Of a stretch of 64,000 nucleotides of DNA, positions 50,545-60,978 are shown in pieces; position 1 is the stretch's first letter; each line of letters opens with the position of its first letter. The stretch is from Theristus sp. LFF4_11. Lineage: Eukaryota; Nematoda; Chromadorea; Monhysterida; Xyalidae. Location of the stretch: the NCBI GenBank assembly GCA_030248135.1, contig JASANC010003630.1, forward strand, positions 1 to 64,000. Reading direction: 5' to 3'. The notes beneath the pieces are model-generated. The model saw only the letters and a program-made list of their open reading frames with translations. It was not told the DNA's origin and searched no databases. A program made the position numbers and the translations under genes.

Positions 50545-53302
50545 TAGAGATGTCAAAAAAATCCCTATTTTTTTAATTAAAAAAAAATTTTTTTTAACAA
50601 AGTTGTTCAGAATTTTTCAGGGAGTCCGAATATCACTGAGAACCAATCGACTTACTGAGACTTACCCCCAGTAGCGAAAGCGGGACCTCGGGTGAGGGGG
50701 GGGGGTGTTTGCCTAATTTTAGAGGGGGGGTCAGGTGCCTTCTCGGTGAGGGGGGTGCACGGGCAGCAAATTTTCCTGAGGGGGGGGGGTGCACTGGCAG
50801 AAAAATTTCGTGAGGGGGGGGGGGGTGCACGGGATCGCACGGGTAATACCAAATTTTTGCCTTAGAAAAACACAGAACTTCTTGTAAAATACAGAATATT
50901 TTGTGCAAAGAAGCTGCTTGTTTGGTCAGAAACAACAAAATATATGCAGGGACAGACACAAACGTCAAGAAAAATGCAAAAATTACGGTATTTTTGGAAA
51001 AAATTGAGTTGAGATTGACCACCGTGAGGGGGGGGGGGTGCGATCCCGTGTTTTCTCGCGGAGGGGGGTGGGGGGGGAGTCTAGTACCCTTGTCGAGGTA
51101 AAGGGGGGCGGGGGGGTACCCGGTACACGGGTATCTGCCCGTGCACGGGCAGGATTTTCGGCGGAGGGGGGGGTGGACCCCCCCCCAACCCCCCCCCGCA
51201 CTTCCGCTACTGTGGACCCCAACCACAGACAATTTTTAAAAAAATGCCCCCGTCCCCCCCCCCCCATGGGACCCCCATGGGGGGGTCCCACGTTACCATA
51301 GGTTGGACCCCCCCCCCCCTCACTTTTTGGGCGGCACCCCCCCCCCCCCCCCCACGGCACCATACCCCCCCCTTCGAAAATTGTTTTGGGCCCACGGTAC
51401 TGCTCGTGTTTTGTCTCTTAATTTCCCTCAAATAACAAACAAGCAACTCACCGGTGTGATGGAACTGACGACGACTGACGACGCGAGTCGATCATGTCTC
51501 ACCAAGGCTCAAAAGTCGATAAATCGATCCAGAATACCACCTGCAGAGTTGAAGACTATGTCACAAAGTAAAGTCGAAGAAAATTTTTGTTGAATTTTCA
51601 AAAAATAATGCCAAAAACGGTGTCATTTTCTGAGTTTTCGTCAGCCTGATTTTCACCATTTTCTCCATGATCTTCAATTTCGATAACTTCAGCAGTGCTA
51701 TGCGCCATGTTTCACTTCAGTTTCTCAACGTTTCCTCGAATCTTCAATTTTGAAACGTTACGAGAAAACTTGATCGAGAATGTTGGTTCGTTGAGGGAGG
51801 TTGATGGTTGAGGGATGCAAATCTAGGCATTCTTGAAGAAAAGCGGGGACTGAATGACTGATAATGCGGCCGTAATGCTTCTTTATTCAAAAGCACGCGC
51901 ACCTCGCATCCGCATGCTCATGCTCATGGTCCAATCGCGCACAACACACGCTCCGCACCCACTTACACGCACGCTCCGAGTTCTACCGTTTAGGACATGT
52001 CACTAAACATTGGAAACACACACGACAACTGCCAAGGAGTGCTAAAAACGTCATTTTTGCTGAAACCACAAATGAAATGAAACTGAATGCTTTGGAAAAT
52101 CAATCAAATCAAACTTTTTTGTTCACTGTTGGCTGAATTCGTTTACGATTGATCTAAATCTGCCGAATCGGATATCGGATATCGATACAACAATAAGCAT
52201 TTTGTGTGTGATTCCTTGTCTTTCACCAATGAAACTTTCAGTGTGTGTCTGTCACGACAACCGGAGCAAAAACGATTCAATGAAGATTTTTCAATCCAAA
52301 TCTGTCTCAAATGGTAGCGATCGATTAAGAAACACCAAAACCATTTTTTTGTTTTCTTTGCGGATCATGGTGAAGCATAATGACATTTTGCACGTTAGTG
52401 TCGCAGTTCGATTGGTTTTGCCAGCAATTTGCGCGAAATGTCATGACTGTAAAAATTGTATGATCTTTTATTTTGGCCCCGAGACTCATGCGCAAGCATG
52501 CGCGCATAGATTGGTAAACAGTTTCATGCATGATACGGGAATTCAAAATTTGCAGTGACCCAAGTCCCCTAAATAGGGCCAAGTCAGTTGGGCGATTTTG
52601 AATGGCCATATGAAGATTGAAACTAGTTTCCTTTCTACATCTACACACGCATTCAGTCGCAGAATCTAAAGAAACTGATCAAAAAAGAAATCTAAAGAAC
52701 CTGTGCTTCCTTTTCTGGTCGCTAGGTACAACATTTGAAAAAAGTATTGTGCTTAACAGTTGAGTTTCACGAATTGTCCGGATTGTTTTTGTTGGCGTTA
52801 AAAAATAAAAGAGGTCTCTTTTTCTCAATCAGTTGAACAACCCGACAAGTGGTTGAAAAGGTGGTCGAATGGAAATATCACAAGGTGTGACCGTGAGTGA
52901 GCGTTTGTTTTTGCCACACTTAGCCCGTTCCATTTTATGTTTTAGTTTTCAAAACAAATCGAAATCACAAAAAAAACGTCTTCCTAAAGTTTTTGTTTTC
53001 TCTACTAATCCCGGAAATTTACAAATCAAGGAACAATTTTTTTTTTCAAAATCATTTTCTGAAGCGCGTTTTATTTTACGCTTTTTGAATAAAGTAGGCA
53101 AACCTAATGCGGCTCCCCCGCTCCCATATGCCAAAAATAAGGGAAACAAAACCACATGCATTTTTGATATTTTTGAAAAACCTGAAAAAAATTGAAAACA
53201 ACCAAAAAAAAATTGAAAAATTAAAAAAAAAAAATAAATAAAGGGCTCATTTTTTTACTTTAAAAAAAATAAAAAATTTTTTTTTTGAAGCTTACATCTC
53301 TA
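50545..53302. mobile_element. hAT-type element, 2.76 kb, with nested G-run repeats
   Basis: Termini TAGAGATGT and ACATCTCTA are inverse, inside the perfect 8-bp duplication GGCCAGAC (50537-50544, 53303-53310). Inside lie G-run blocks at 50690-50835 and 51025-51405, then about 1.9 kb of AT-rich DNA. The longest frame there (52869-53195, +) shows no transposase motif I can identify. It is either a dead autonomous copy or a large non-autonomous one. Confidence 0.85.
51025..51405. repeat. G/C-run repeat, copy 3, inside the hAT element
   Basis: The right half (51240-51405) matches copy 2 closely: GTCCCACGTTACCATAGG, CTCACTTTTTGG, CGGCACCATACCCC, TTCGAAAATTG, GGGCCCACGGTACTG. The left half has a different theme of GAGGGGGG..GTGCACGGG words that also fills 50690-50835 in several units. 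Confidence 0.8.
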
Positions 53303-53489
53303 GGCCAGACCCTAAAGGTACTGGTGTAAACGTGCCGGTTTCGCCTAAAATCTGAAAACAAGTAATAACCACAACAGTTTATTATTGTGAAATTCGTTTT
53401 ATTCTTTGTCGTCCTCTGTTGACGTATTCCTGAAAGAAGCCATAACAACGGTGTGAACTAATCAACTACAAGTGACGCCGACGAACCCG

Positions 53490-53850
53490 GTTTGTTCTAT
53501 ACGAACGATCCAAACCCAGGTTAAACAGTACCGAAGACGTGGGGGTACGACGATTTTTGTTTCTTTTTAACAGCGACAGCCCCCATTAACAACCCTAACC
53601 CTAACAATTATGAGACAGACTTGTCGCGAACACACAAATGAATCTTAAAAACAGAGTCACACACCAGAAAACGATCCGAAACGAACTGAACATAAACGAA
53701 ACAATCGAAACAGAACAGAAACCGAAACTAAAACTTTTGGAATGAAGTTGTAGCGTCGCAAACAGTACCGAAGACGTGGGGTGGGGGGTACGACAATTTT
53801 TGTTTCTTTTTAACAGCCCCATTAAAAACCCTAACCCTAACAATTATCTG
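53490..53850. repeat. Two direct copies of a ~95-bp block
   Basis: CAGTACCGAAGACGTGGGG, ACGA(C/T)..TTTTTGTTTC, TTTTTAACAGC and CCCTAACCCTAACAATTAT occur at about 53529-53616 and 53764-53847. The CCCTAACCCTAAC word is only two units long and is not a telomere. Confidence 0.7.
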
Positions 53851-54185
53851 ATATGCTGGTTTTTTCTTGCTTTCAGTCAGATAGATGTTCCTTCCGTCAC
53901 TACCGTACGCCATCACCATATCAGATAATCAAAGTCAAACGCGAAGTGGTAAAAATCGAAAGCATCCTATCATGTTTCGCAGCTTTTTGATCCAGTAGTG
54001 CAAGCTATCAGACGGTGATGGCGTTTTGTGTCAATAAAGTAATTTTAGCAGAACGTTGAAAGGTTACATGGGCTTCTTTTTGTTTTTACAAAGCATTTTA
54101 CAATTTCACCGATGCTACAAAAGATATTTATAGCTTGTTTTGAACAAGGCCGAATGTGTCACAAAATAGAAGGTCCACGTCCGTG

Positions 54186-56701
54186 ATGGCGCGTTCTCCT
54201 GTGCCCGTCATTCATAGTGAAGACAGTGACGGCCCAATGACACTTTTAGTGAAAACGTGGCCGCCCCACGTTGAGCGTTGTGCGATAAAAAGCCAACTGA
54301 GACCAACGGTCGGTTGTCCACATCCCGGCCGCGACTCAGAGATTTTCTCGATGCTTCTCGACTACGCTCGAATTCCGTACCGTTTGGTCACTGCGCAGTC
54401 TAGTTTGACGGCAGCGGTTAACGCGATGACTTATGGTGGTGCCGCCAACAGTAGCCGAGAGACGCCAGATACAGCGGTGTTGTTTGTGCCGATTGACACT
54501 GGCCAACAAGAATTGTGGTGGCTGAAACAAAGTGTGCCGATCCCGTCCGTTGCAAGTCCAATGGCAAGCATCTTTCGTTTTGTTTACTGCAACTGCAACT
54601 CGAGCTCAGAACAGAAGTGCAACTTCTTGGCTTCTGCAATTAGTAATGTTTGCAGAAGTGAACAGGAAATTTTACATACTTGTGGCGCGAAAATGCCAAA
54701 GTGGCTTTGTCGTATCTCAACGACTGGGACCAGTTCAGCAATTTGAACTTCAGCTAAGCATGAAACTGATTTTTTATCGATTCGATGCATTTCCTTGTTT
54801 TTTTTCAGGTGGCTGTTGGCAGACGAGTAATGACGTTGGAGCAATCGACCAGTAGCCAATTGTTTGCGACGCACTTTCAGCAACGTGCTTTTCAGTTTCT
54901 GGACGTTTTCAGCAGCTGGACTTGGTTGACCGTGTTGGCATTGTTGCTTGTGCACAAACTCTACGCGCAGTTGTTACTGCAGAAGCCTGCACAATTCATT
55001 GCCGACACCAAAGACAATTATTATGGTTCCAAAAAGCGAATTTTCTCAAATCAAAACCGCAAAATGAAATATTTTGACAGTTTGATCAATTGCGCAAACA
55101 CTATTGCTTCGTCTGCACCAAAGAAAAGTCTGAAATTCTGTTTCGTGTGGCTGTCATTTGCTCTAGCCTTGTTCATCTCTCTGTACCGGACAGGTCTTTT
55201 ATCGAACCTGCTGATTCGTCCAGCACGGGATCAGTTCTCCGACTTTGAAGAAATGTGCACGGCAGTTCGTGACGGCAAAATGCGTTTATTCATGCCGTAT
55301 ATCCTTCATTCAATGCTGCATTCTGCTAGTCGCGACAATACGAACGTGCAGAAGTTCCTACAATTGATGACGGACCATAGCGAACAAATCCACTTTGTGA
55401 ATGTCGTCTCTGATTTTCAGACGAGCAAAATGAAAGTGGCTGAACTACTCGAACGAGGAGGGGTGTTTGTCGCTCCGGACATAATCGCGTACTACTTCGC
55501 AAAACTGCATTGTGACACGTTCACTGTTGAACTAACACAGCTCGGAAACTACAAATCAGGGACGTGGCTTCATGAAACTCACCAAATCGGAAGAAAAAGA
55601 ATTCAGTTCAATTCAAATGAAACAAAAGTTTTCAAACTTGTATTCTGTGACTACGGTAAACGGTGAAATACTTGTAAAAAGCTGATTGGTAGGCGCACCT
55701 GGCCTCCTCACGCCTTCGCGCGCTGATCTTTTTCTAACGAGAACCGGATTTCGCTAAAAAAGCAGCTTTTTGATAAAAAATAAGCGATTTGTTAGTAAAC
55801 AGCAACAGCAACTAATGAGATCAGGTACAATAAATCATTAGAAACACGTTTTAGCGAAACGCGCTGTTTTCTAATACCGTATTACCCCCAATAAACCCCC
55901 ATGGGGGATTAATACGTCAGCGACTTTTAGGGGTGGGGGTTTATTGGTGGGGGGGATTATTGGTGGGGGGGGGTTTATTTACAAAAAAATTCTAGGGGTG
56001 GGGGTTTGTTAAAAAATGGCAAAAATACCTTGCATGGCAGGCAAGAAAGTCGCAGAAACTTCTACTCTACATAGAAATTTCCTTTTATAACAGCCTTTTG
56101 TAATGAAATTACTATAAACTCACCCATTTGGAGCCTTTGGTAGCACAATTTCATCATTTTCACTGCAACCAGCCACTGAATTCGCTGGGTATGTGTTTCA
56201 AACAGGTCTCCAATAATCCCCCATGGGGGATTATTTGTGGGGGGGGATTATTTGGAAACTGGTCGGGGTGGGGGTTTATTGGTGGGGGGGGGGATTAATG
56301 GTGGGGGGGTTTAATGGGGGTAATACGGTAGCATGTTTTTATTGAGAGTCGTGCAAATTCAGAAGCTGTCATCGCGGAGCTGGGAGACACATGAAACTAC
56401 GGTCCCAGGCTTGTTGTATATGCGACCAATCAGCGAGGAAAGAATCAAGCGGATCGACCAAACGATAAGTCGATTGACATCTCATATGGAAGCGATTCAA
56501 ACGCGTTACATGCGTCGAGTGAGGAGGAAAGGAAAGAACTGTAAAAGTCGTTTGTCAGGCGGTGATGGTGCCCTGGATCAGACGCCGAAGCCCATCGCGC
56601 TACATCAACTATTTGGAGTGTTCATGGTGTTAGCCAGCGCGTTACTGTTTGGCGCACTGCTTCTGCTATTTGAGCGGCTCATCGTTCTTGCAGGCCGTTG
56701 A
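54186..56701 (+). CDS. Ionotropic-receptor-like glutamate-gated channel
   Basis: This family forms ligand-gated cation channels in the plasma membrane; ionotropic receptors (IRs) are its chemosensory branch in protostomes. Four exons join in phase: 54186-54555, 54656-54732, 54809-55655, 56349-56701 (548 residues). After a first ligand-binding half (TLLVKTWPPHVE, SEIFSMLLDYARIPYRLV) comes FSSWTWLTVLALLLVH, the first membrane segment. WLSFALALFISLYRTGLLSN is the third, where the iGluR SYTANLAAF motif is degenerate. The second ligand-binding half follows, then the last segment (FGVFMVLASALLFGALLLLF) near the C-terminus. There is no large amino-terminal domain, as in short IRs. No signal peptide is seen, so an upstream exon may be missing. 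The last acceptor (GAG before 56349) is weak; 56363 with a donor at 55640 is an alternative. Confidence 0.82.
55877..56328. mobile_element. TA-flanked G-rich MITE in the IR gene's last intron
   Basis: Inverted termini CCGTATTACCCCCAATAAACC and GGGGGTAATACGG are bordered by TA on both sides (55875-55876, 56329-56330). Each arm is a series of GGGGGATTATTGGTG or GGGGGTTTATTGG units, so the ends are long, G-rich on one strand and self-similar. Removing it would shrink the intron from 693 to about 240 bases. A TA target suggests the Tc1/mariner superfamily. Confidence 0.8.
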
Positions 56702-56784
56702 TTAGGAATTTTATCGCATCCTTATGTATTGATCATGATGTATCATATCAACTGTCCAGACTTTTTTCTTTTATTTTTTTAGTA

Positions 56785-57573
56785 CAGTCGAACTCTATAT
56801 AAGGGGAATCAGCTGACTGGTCGATCGAGCGGAGGCTGTTCACACTCCGCATTTTTTTTCGTGGATATGGATTTTAAACGTGTTTCTTTTGAAAAAGTGC
56901 GAATTATTTCCAACACCCTTTTCATGCAAAAAAAATTAAAAGGCCAGAGATTTTATTCAGAGTTATATATTTTTATATTCAGATTTTTAGTTTTTATTCA
57001 ACAGCTCAAAATGCATTTTTTGTTTGACGACGACGACGACGTCGTCACTTAATTTTTGCGTGTGAACTGAAAGATGAAATGAATGAAATGCCTGAAATGA
57101 GTGCGCTGTGGCGCCAGCTGAAGTCGGTTTTATTCCTAGCTGATCGACCGACATCCGTCGACCGACAATTTAAAAAAATGCGTTATGCGACTTCAAATAC
57201 ACAACGACTTTGCTTTCATCCTTCATTTTCATCGTTTTTTAAGTTGTTTTGGTTAGCTGCTTTTTGGTACACAGCGCACTCTTTTCAGACATTTTATCTT
57301 TCAGTTCACACACAAAAATTAAGTGACGACGACGTCGTCGTTGTCGTCAAACAAAAAATGCATTTTGAGCTGTGGAATAAAAAATTCTGAATTTCGCAGT
57401 CTCTAACTGTTTCATTTTATTTTTTAGAATGAAAAGGGTGCTGGAAATTCACACTCATTCGAAAGAAACACGTTTCAATAGAACCCAGAACCACGAAAAA
57501 AAGAAGGGTGCAAAGTGTGAGCAGCCTCCGCTCGGTCGACCAGCTGATTCTCCATATTTTATAGTTCGACTTT
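56785..57573. mobile_element. TA-flanked fold-back MITE, pogo-like termini
   Basis: The left end CAGTCGAACTCTATATAAGG and right end (inverse of AAAGTCGAACTATAAAATATGG) are each next to a TA. The arms pair for about 250 bases: GAGCGGAGGCTG, CGTTTCTTT, AGCTCAAAATGCATTTT, and GACGACGAC..GTCGTC blocks at about 57027 and 57324. The termini resemble pogo/Tigger ends. No transposase. 57574-58057 holds nothing recognised. Confidence 0.8.
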
Positions 57574-58057
57574 TAACTTCAGCGATTGGAACGATTTAAT
57601 TTTAAAATATTTTAATAATAAATTGGAACCTTCGTGGTTTTTTTTAATATGCACGATTGACTTTAAAATTGACGATTGACTTCTTGAAATTCGCTGTTAA
57701 AAACTTTACCATTGGAAATAAAAGATCAGATGTTTTCAATTTTCCGATCACAATTTGTGCGGATAGAAATCAGAATCTGATATACGGATTTCAGTTGTAA
57801 GGCTGAAAAATTTTATTGTATTAGCGACGAAGGGCAGAAATTTATAAAAGTTTCCGAATTGATATACAGTGCAGTGCCCTAAACATTGTTTTGAATTCGG
57901 AACTGAAATGCACGCAAATCCACCAGTGTGAGCTATAATGTCGATTGCAGTGGCTTCTATAGAAAACAACAACACGTGGGCTTTGGAGATTGCAGCAGTC
58001 AAAATTCTAAGTCAAAAAGATTGTTCATTGAATAGTTTGTTCATTCTATTGATACGC

Positions 58058-60444
58058 TCATCTGAAGCGAAACGTGAGCACAGACAAATGGTCAATGGAC
58101 ACATAGAGCATGGTCGCTTGGCGGTGCGAGACGACGGCAGAGAAACGATGACCCACCATCACCTGAATAAAACATGAGTATCTATTGGAACACTGTAACT
58201 GAAGCCCACTGACTTGCTCCAAAAGCTTTTTGTTGCAACAACCGACCCGGCTAACCTGCCATCCCTGAATGCCAGGGTAATTTTGTTCGAGAGCCTTCTT
58301 GATGGCTCGCGCGTTCTGTTCGCACTTCTCGTTTGTCTACACGAACGTAATGAAACGTACATAATTGTGTGAAACGAAAACCCGCGTGACCAGTGGTAGC
58401 GCGTTAGACTTTTGTCTGTCCATTCGGGGTATTGAGTCCCGCCGAGTTGTGCACTTAACGACACCGAAAACTCGAGGGGCGCCCTATTCGACGGCGTTCT
58501 GTACACTTTTCTGTGTTAGCCCTGGCTAAAAACATCGCCTAAAATACCCAACGCCAACACCAACAAAAACCCCAAACAGAAGTCGGTTCTGTGTCCGTGT
58601 TGTGTACCAAGCGATTTTTTTCGGTTTCGGTTTCGGTTGAGAAAAATTTTTGGTTTCGGTTTCGGTTTCGGTTTCGGTTGATGAAAAATTTCTTTTTCGG
58701 TTTCGGTTTCGGTTTTCGGTTACCGAACATTGCAACTCTTCCGGTTTCGGTTTCGGTTACCGACAAATTATTTCATTTCGGTTTGGTTTCGGTTGATTTT
58801 CGGTTTCAAATGAAAAAGATTGCTTGATCGATGGCGCATATATATTGCAAGTTGCATGCAACATAAATTATTCAGTTTCAGTGTTTTCAGGATAGATTCT
58901 CCGATAAATTGTAAAAATTTAGGGTGCGGTGGATAATGAATGCTAAAATGAAAAGAGGAAGAGGAACGGAACGGATATGGAACGGACCGTTGGATCGTCA
59001 GAACAGGCAACAGAACAGACGTCAGGCAGTGCCCCCCACCCAGCCCAGCCACACGGCGCCGTGACCCGTGAGGATTAGTTCAATCACCCTCCACACCCCG
59101 ATCAATTTCCTCCTCTGATTCTGATCCTGATCAACCCCCACATATTTTTTATATTCCCTTATTTTCTGGTGGGTAAAACCCACCCCCCCCATAGTTGTTC
59201 TAGGGGGGGGCCTGGGGGGGGGGGCAGCCCCCCCAAAAAAATTTTCAGTCACCAGTCTATCTAGGCCGGCCCCCCCCCAAAAAAAATCTGAAATCTATAG
59301 TCTATCTCCCGGAGGCATTTTAGGTCGGTTGGCACGTTTTATGATATTACGCTCCAGTTAACTCACGCTCCAACATTGGATATTCTCGGACATTGCTAAA
59401 ACGGACCTAAACCTAAAAGCCAAACCGAAGCCTAAGCTTAAGCAAAACCTGTTCCTAACCTAATCCTAACCTAAGCCAAGCCTTTTTAAGAAGCAAGAAT
59501 AAAAATAACTGCGTTTTGAACGAGTTTTTGTTGAGGGAGGAGCGTGTGCACGCGCGCCAGTGTATCATGAGCAATGAGCAATGCGGATGCGGGGCAGGTG
59601 CATATCATAATGAAGCGTTGCGTTTTAGGTCAGCTATCTACCCAAAATTTCAGTTTTGAAACATTAAAAGTAGGTCAAATTTTAGCCTAAAATGCCCATT
59701 TTTGCTTGAAATTTGTGTAAATTTCACTAAAATTAGGTCAAACATGCGTTTTGCTTTTATTTTTACGCGTTTTTACGCAAAATTCAGCTATTTTTAGCGG
59801 TTTTATACCATTTCTTATGTAACCGAAAAATAACCGAAAATTCAAATTTTTCGGTTTCGGTTTCGGTTGATGGACAATTTCTTTTTCGGTTTCGGTTTCG
59901 GTTCGGTTACCGAACACTGCACCTCTTCCGGTTTCGGTTTCGGTTAACGGTGCTCGAAAATGCAACGGTTTCGGTTTCGGTTGGTGATTTTTTTTTCGGT
60001 TTCGGTTCGGTTACCGAGAATTTCGGTAACCGAACACATCACTATGTCCAGCTGCAAACAAATGTACCATGCCGTTGGTGTTGAACGCGTTGAGTATGAT
60101 GCTCATGACCTGCGCCGCCATCGGTTTCGGCTGGTCGCAGTAGTGTGCCACAATGCGACGGTTGGGCGCTAGTTCCGACAGAAAGTCAAGCTGAATGGAA
60201 CGTTGCAGATATTGGAAAACGCATGTTGTTTGTCAAGTCAAAGCAAAGTGAATGCTTCAACATCAAAATGTACGTTCATGCCTTGCAGTTCTGCAGTTTT
60301 TCCGTTCTTCAGTTCCACATTCCCTATGCAACCGACAATGTTACCTACCTGCTGTTCGGGGTTGATGTTGCGCGCCTTGCTTGCTGACTTTTCTTTTTCT
60401 GATGTCGCTGGCGATTCCTGAATTCGATGACGACGAGCGAACAT
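58058..60444 (-). CDS. Divergent LC8-type dynein light chain
   Basis: LC8-family light chains are small dimeric hub proteins of dynein motors and other complexes. Four exons join in phase, all phase 0: 60444-60349, 60190-60068, 58336-58256, 58162-58058 (134 residues). After a polar N-terminal tail the domain runs RRIVAHYCDQPKPMAAQVM (helix 1 region), then EQNARAIKKALEQNYPGIQGW, aligning with the family's A-x-x-I-K-K-x-F-D-K-K-Y-x-x-x-W, then QVMVGHRFSAVVSH (family C-I-V-G-R-N-F-G-S-Y-V-T-H), and strands MLYVSIDHLSVLTFRFR. It is about 45 residues longer at the N-terminus than classic LC8 and well diverged, so it may be nearer the axonemal DNAL4 branch. An in-frame ATG at 60480 is an alternative start. 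Intron 2 (1.7 kb) is mostly repeats. Confidence 0.83.
58381..58575 (+). mobile_element. tRNA-derived SINE, second copy
   Basis: The layout is as at 48124-48316: GACCAGTGGTAGCGCG (A box), TTCGGGGTATTGAGTCCCG (B box), CGACGGCGTTCTGTACAC, AAAAACATCGCCTAAAAT, then a CCAACACCAAC tail. It lies in intron 2 of the LC8-like gene, antisense to it. Confidence 0.75.
58615..60050. repeat. TTTCGG repeat element, two direct ~200-bp blocks
   Basis: Blocks at about 58615-58810 and 59820-60050 share TCGGTTTCGG runs, CGGTTACCGAACA, TGCA..CTCTTCCGG and GGTTGATGAAA/GGTTGATGGAC words. The right block ends CGGTAACCGAACACATCACTA, which looks like a transposon end. A matching left end or target duplication was not found. 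The middle (58930-59800) has a G-run patch at 59170-59275 and otherwise nothing recognised. Confidence 0.65.
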
Positions 60445-60639
60445 GATGATGATTTTTGTCGTTTTATTTTCCAGCTTCACAGTTTGTGGAATTTGTGCAA
60501 AAGTCAGTCAGCAACGAGTTCCAGAAGTACAAAATGTGAATGACACCGCAGATCACGGTGGTTTTATTTAACCAAAAAACGGCAACACAGTAGCCACAGT
60601 AGCAAATTAAGTAGCCACGAGAAGAAACAAATGAGCAGA

Positions 60640-60978
60640 CGCACGTGCCACCCCCCCTAAAACCGGGCACCCCCCCCCATCGGACCCCCCTCGAAAATTT
60701 GGCCGACACCCCCCCCCCACACCCCCCATGAAATTTTGTCTGGCGGAGACCCCCCAAAATTTTCCGTGCACCCTAAAATTTTTTTCGAAAATCATGATTT
60801 TTTGTCTATAAAGTCCATAATATAAGCTGAATATATGATAACTTGACCATCTTCATTGTAATTTCAAACATTTTGCAGCAAAATTTAGCGTTTTTCCTTC
60901 AAAATTTAAGCGAAAAAATATCATGGGGGAGGTGGGTGGACCCCCCACAGAAAATTTTGAAAAATGGGGGGTCCCACG
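60640..60978 (-). repeat. G/C-run repeat, copy 4 (left part)
   Basis: This is the reverse complement of 590-780 (TTTTCGAAAAAAA, GGTCTCCGCCAGAC, CAAATTTTCGAGG, GCCCGGTTTTAGG). TCTTCATTGTAATTTCAAAC and GCGTTTTTCCTTC follow, then a G-run. The hAT at 60979 interrupts it; the continuation is at 61998-62100. Confidence 0.8.

Noticed and set aside
51452..51495. MIDSRRQSSS start exon with GTGAGT donor, minus strand
   Set aside because: It lies inside the hAT element and no downstream exon fits its phase.
52869..53195. 108-codon frame inside the hAT element as a transposase
   Set aside because: No hAT transposase or dimerisation motif is recognisable.
53580..53845. CCCTAACCCTAAC as telomeric repeat
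   Set aside because: Only two units, part of a longer duplicated block.
54150..54186. Coding start of the channel gene upstream of 54186
   Set aside because: The frame is open to 54156 but has no earlier ATG; an upstream exon is possible but not identified.
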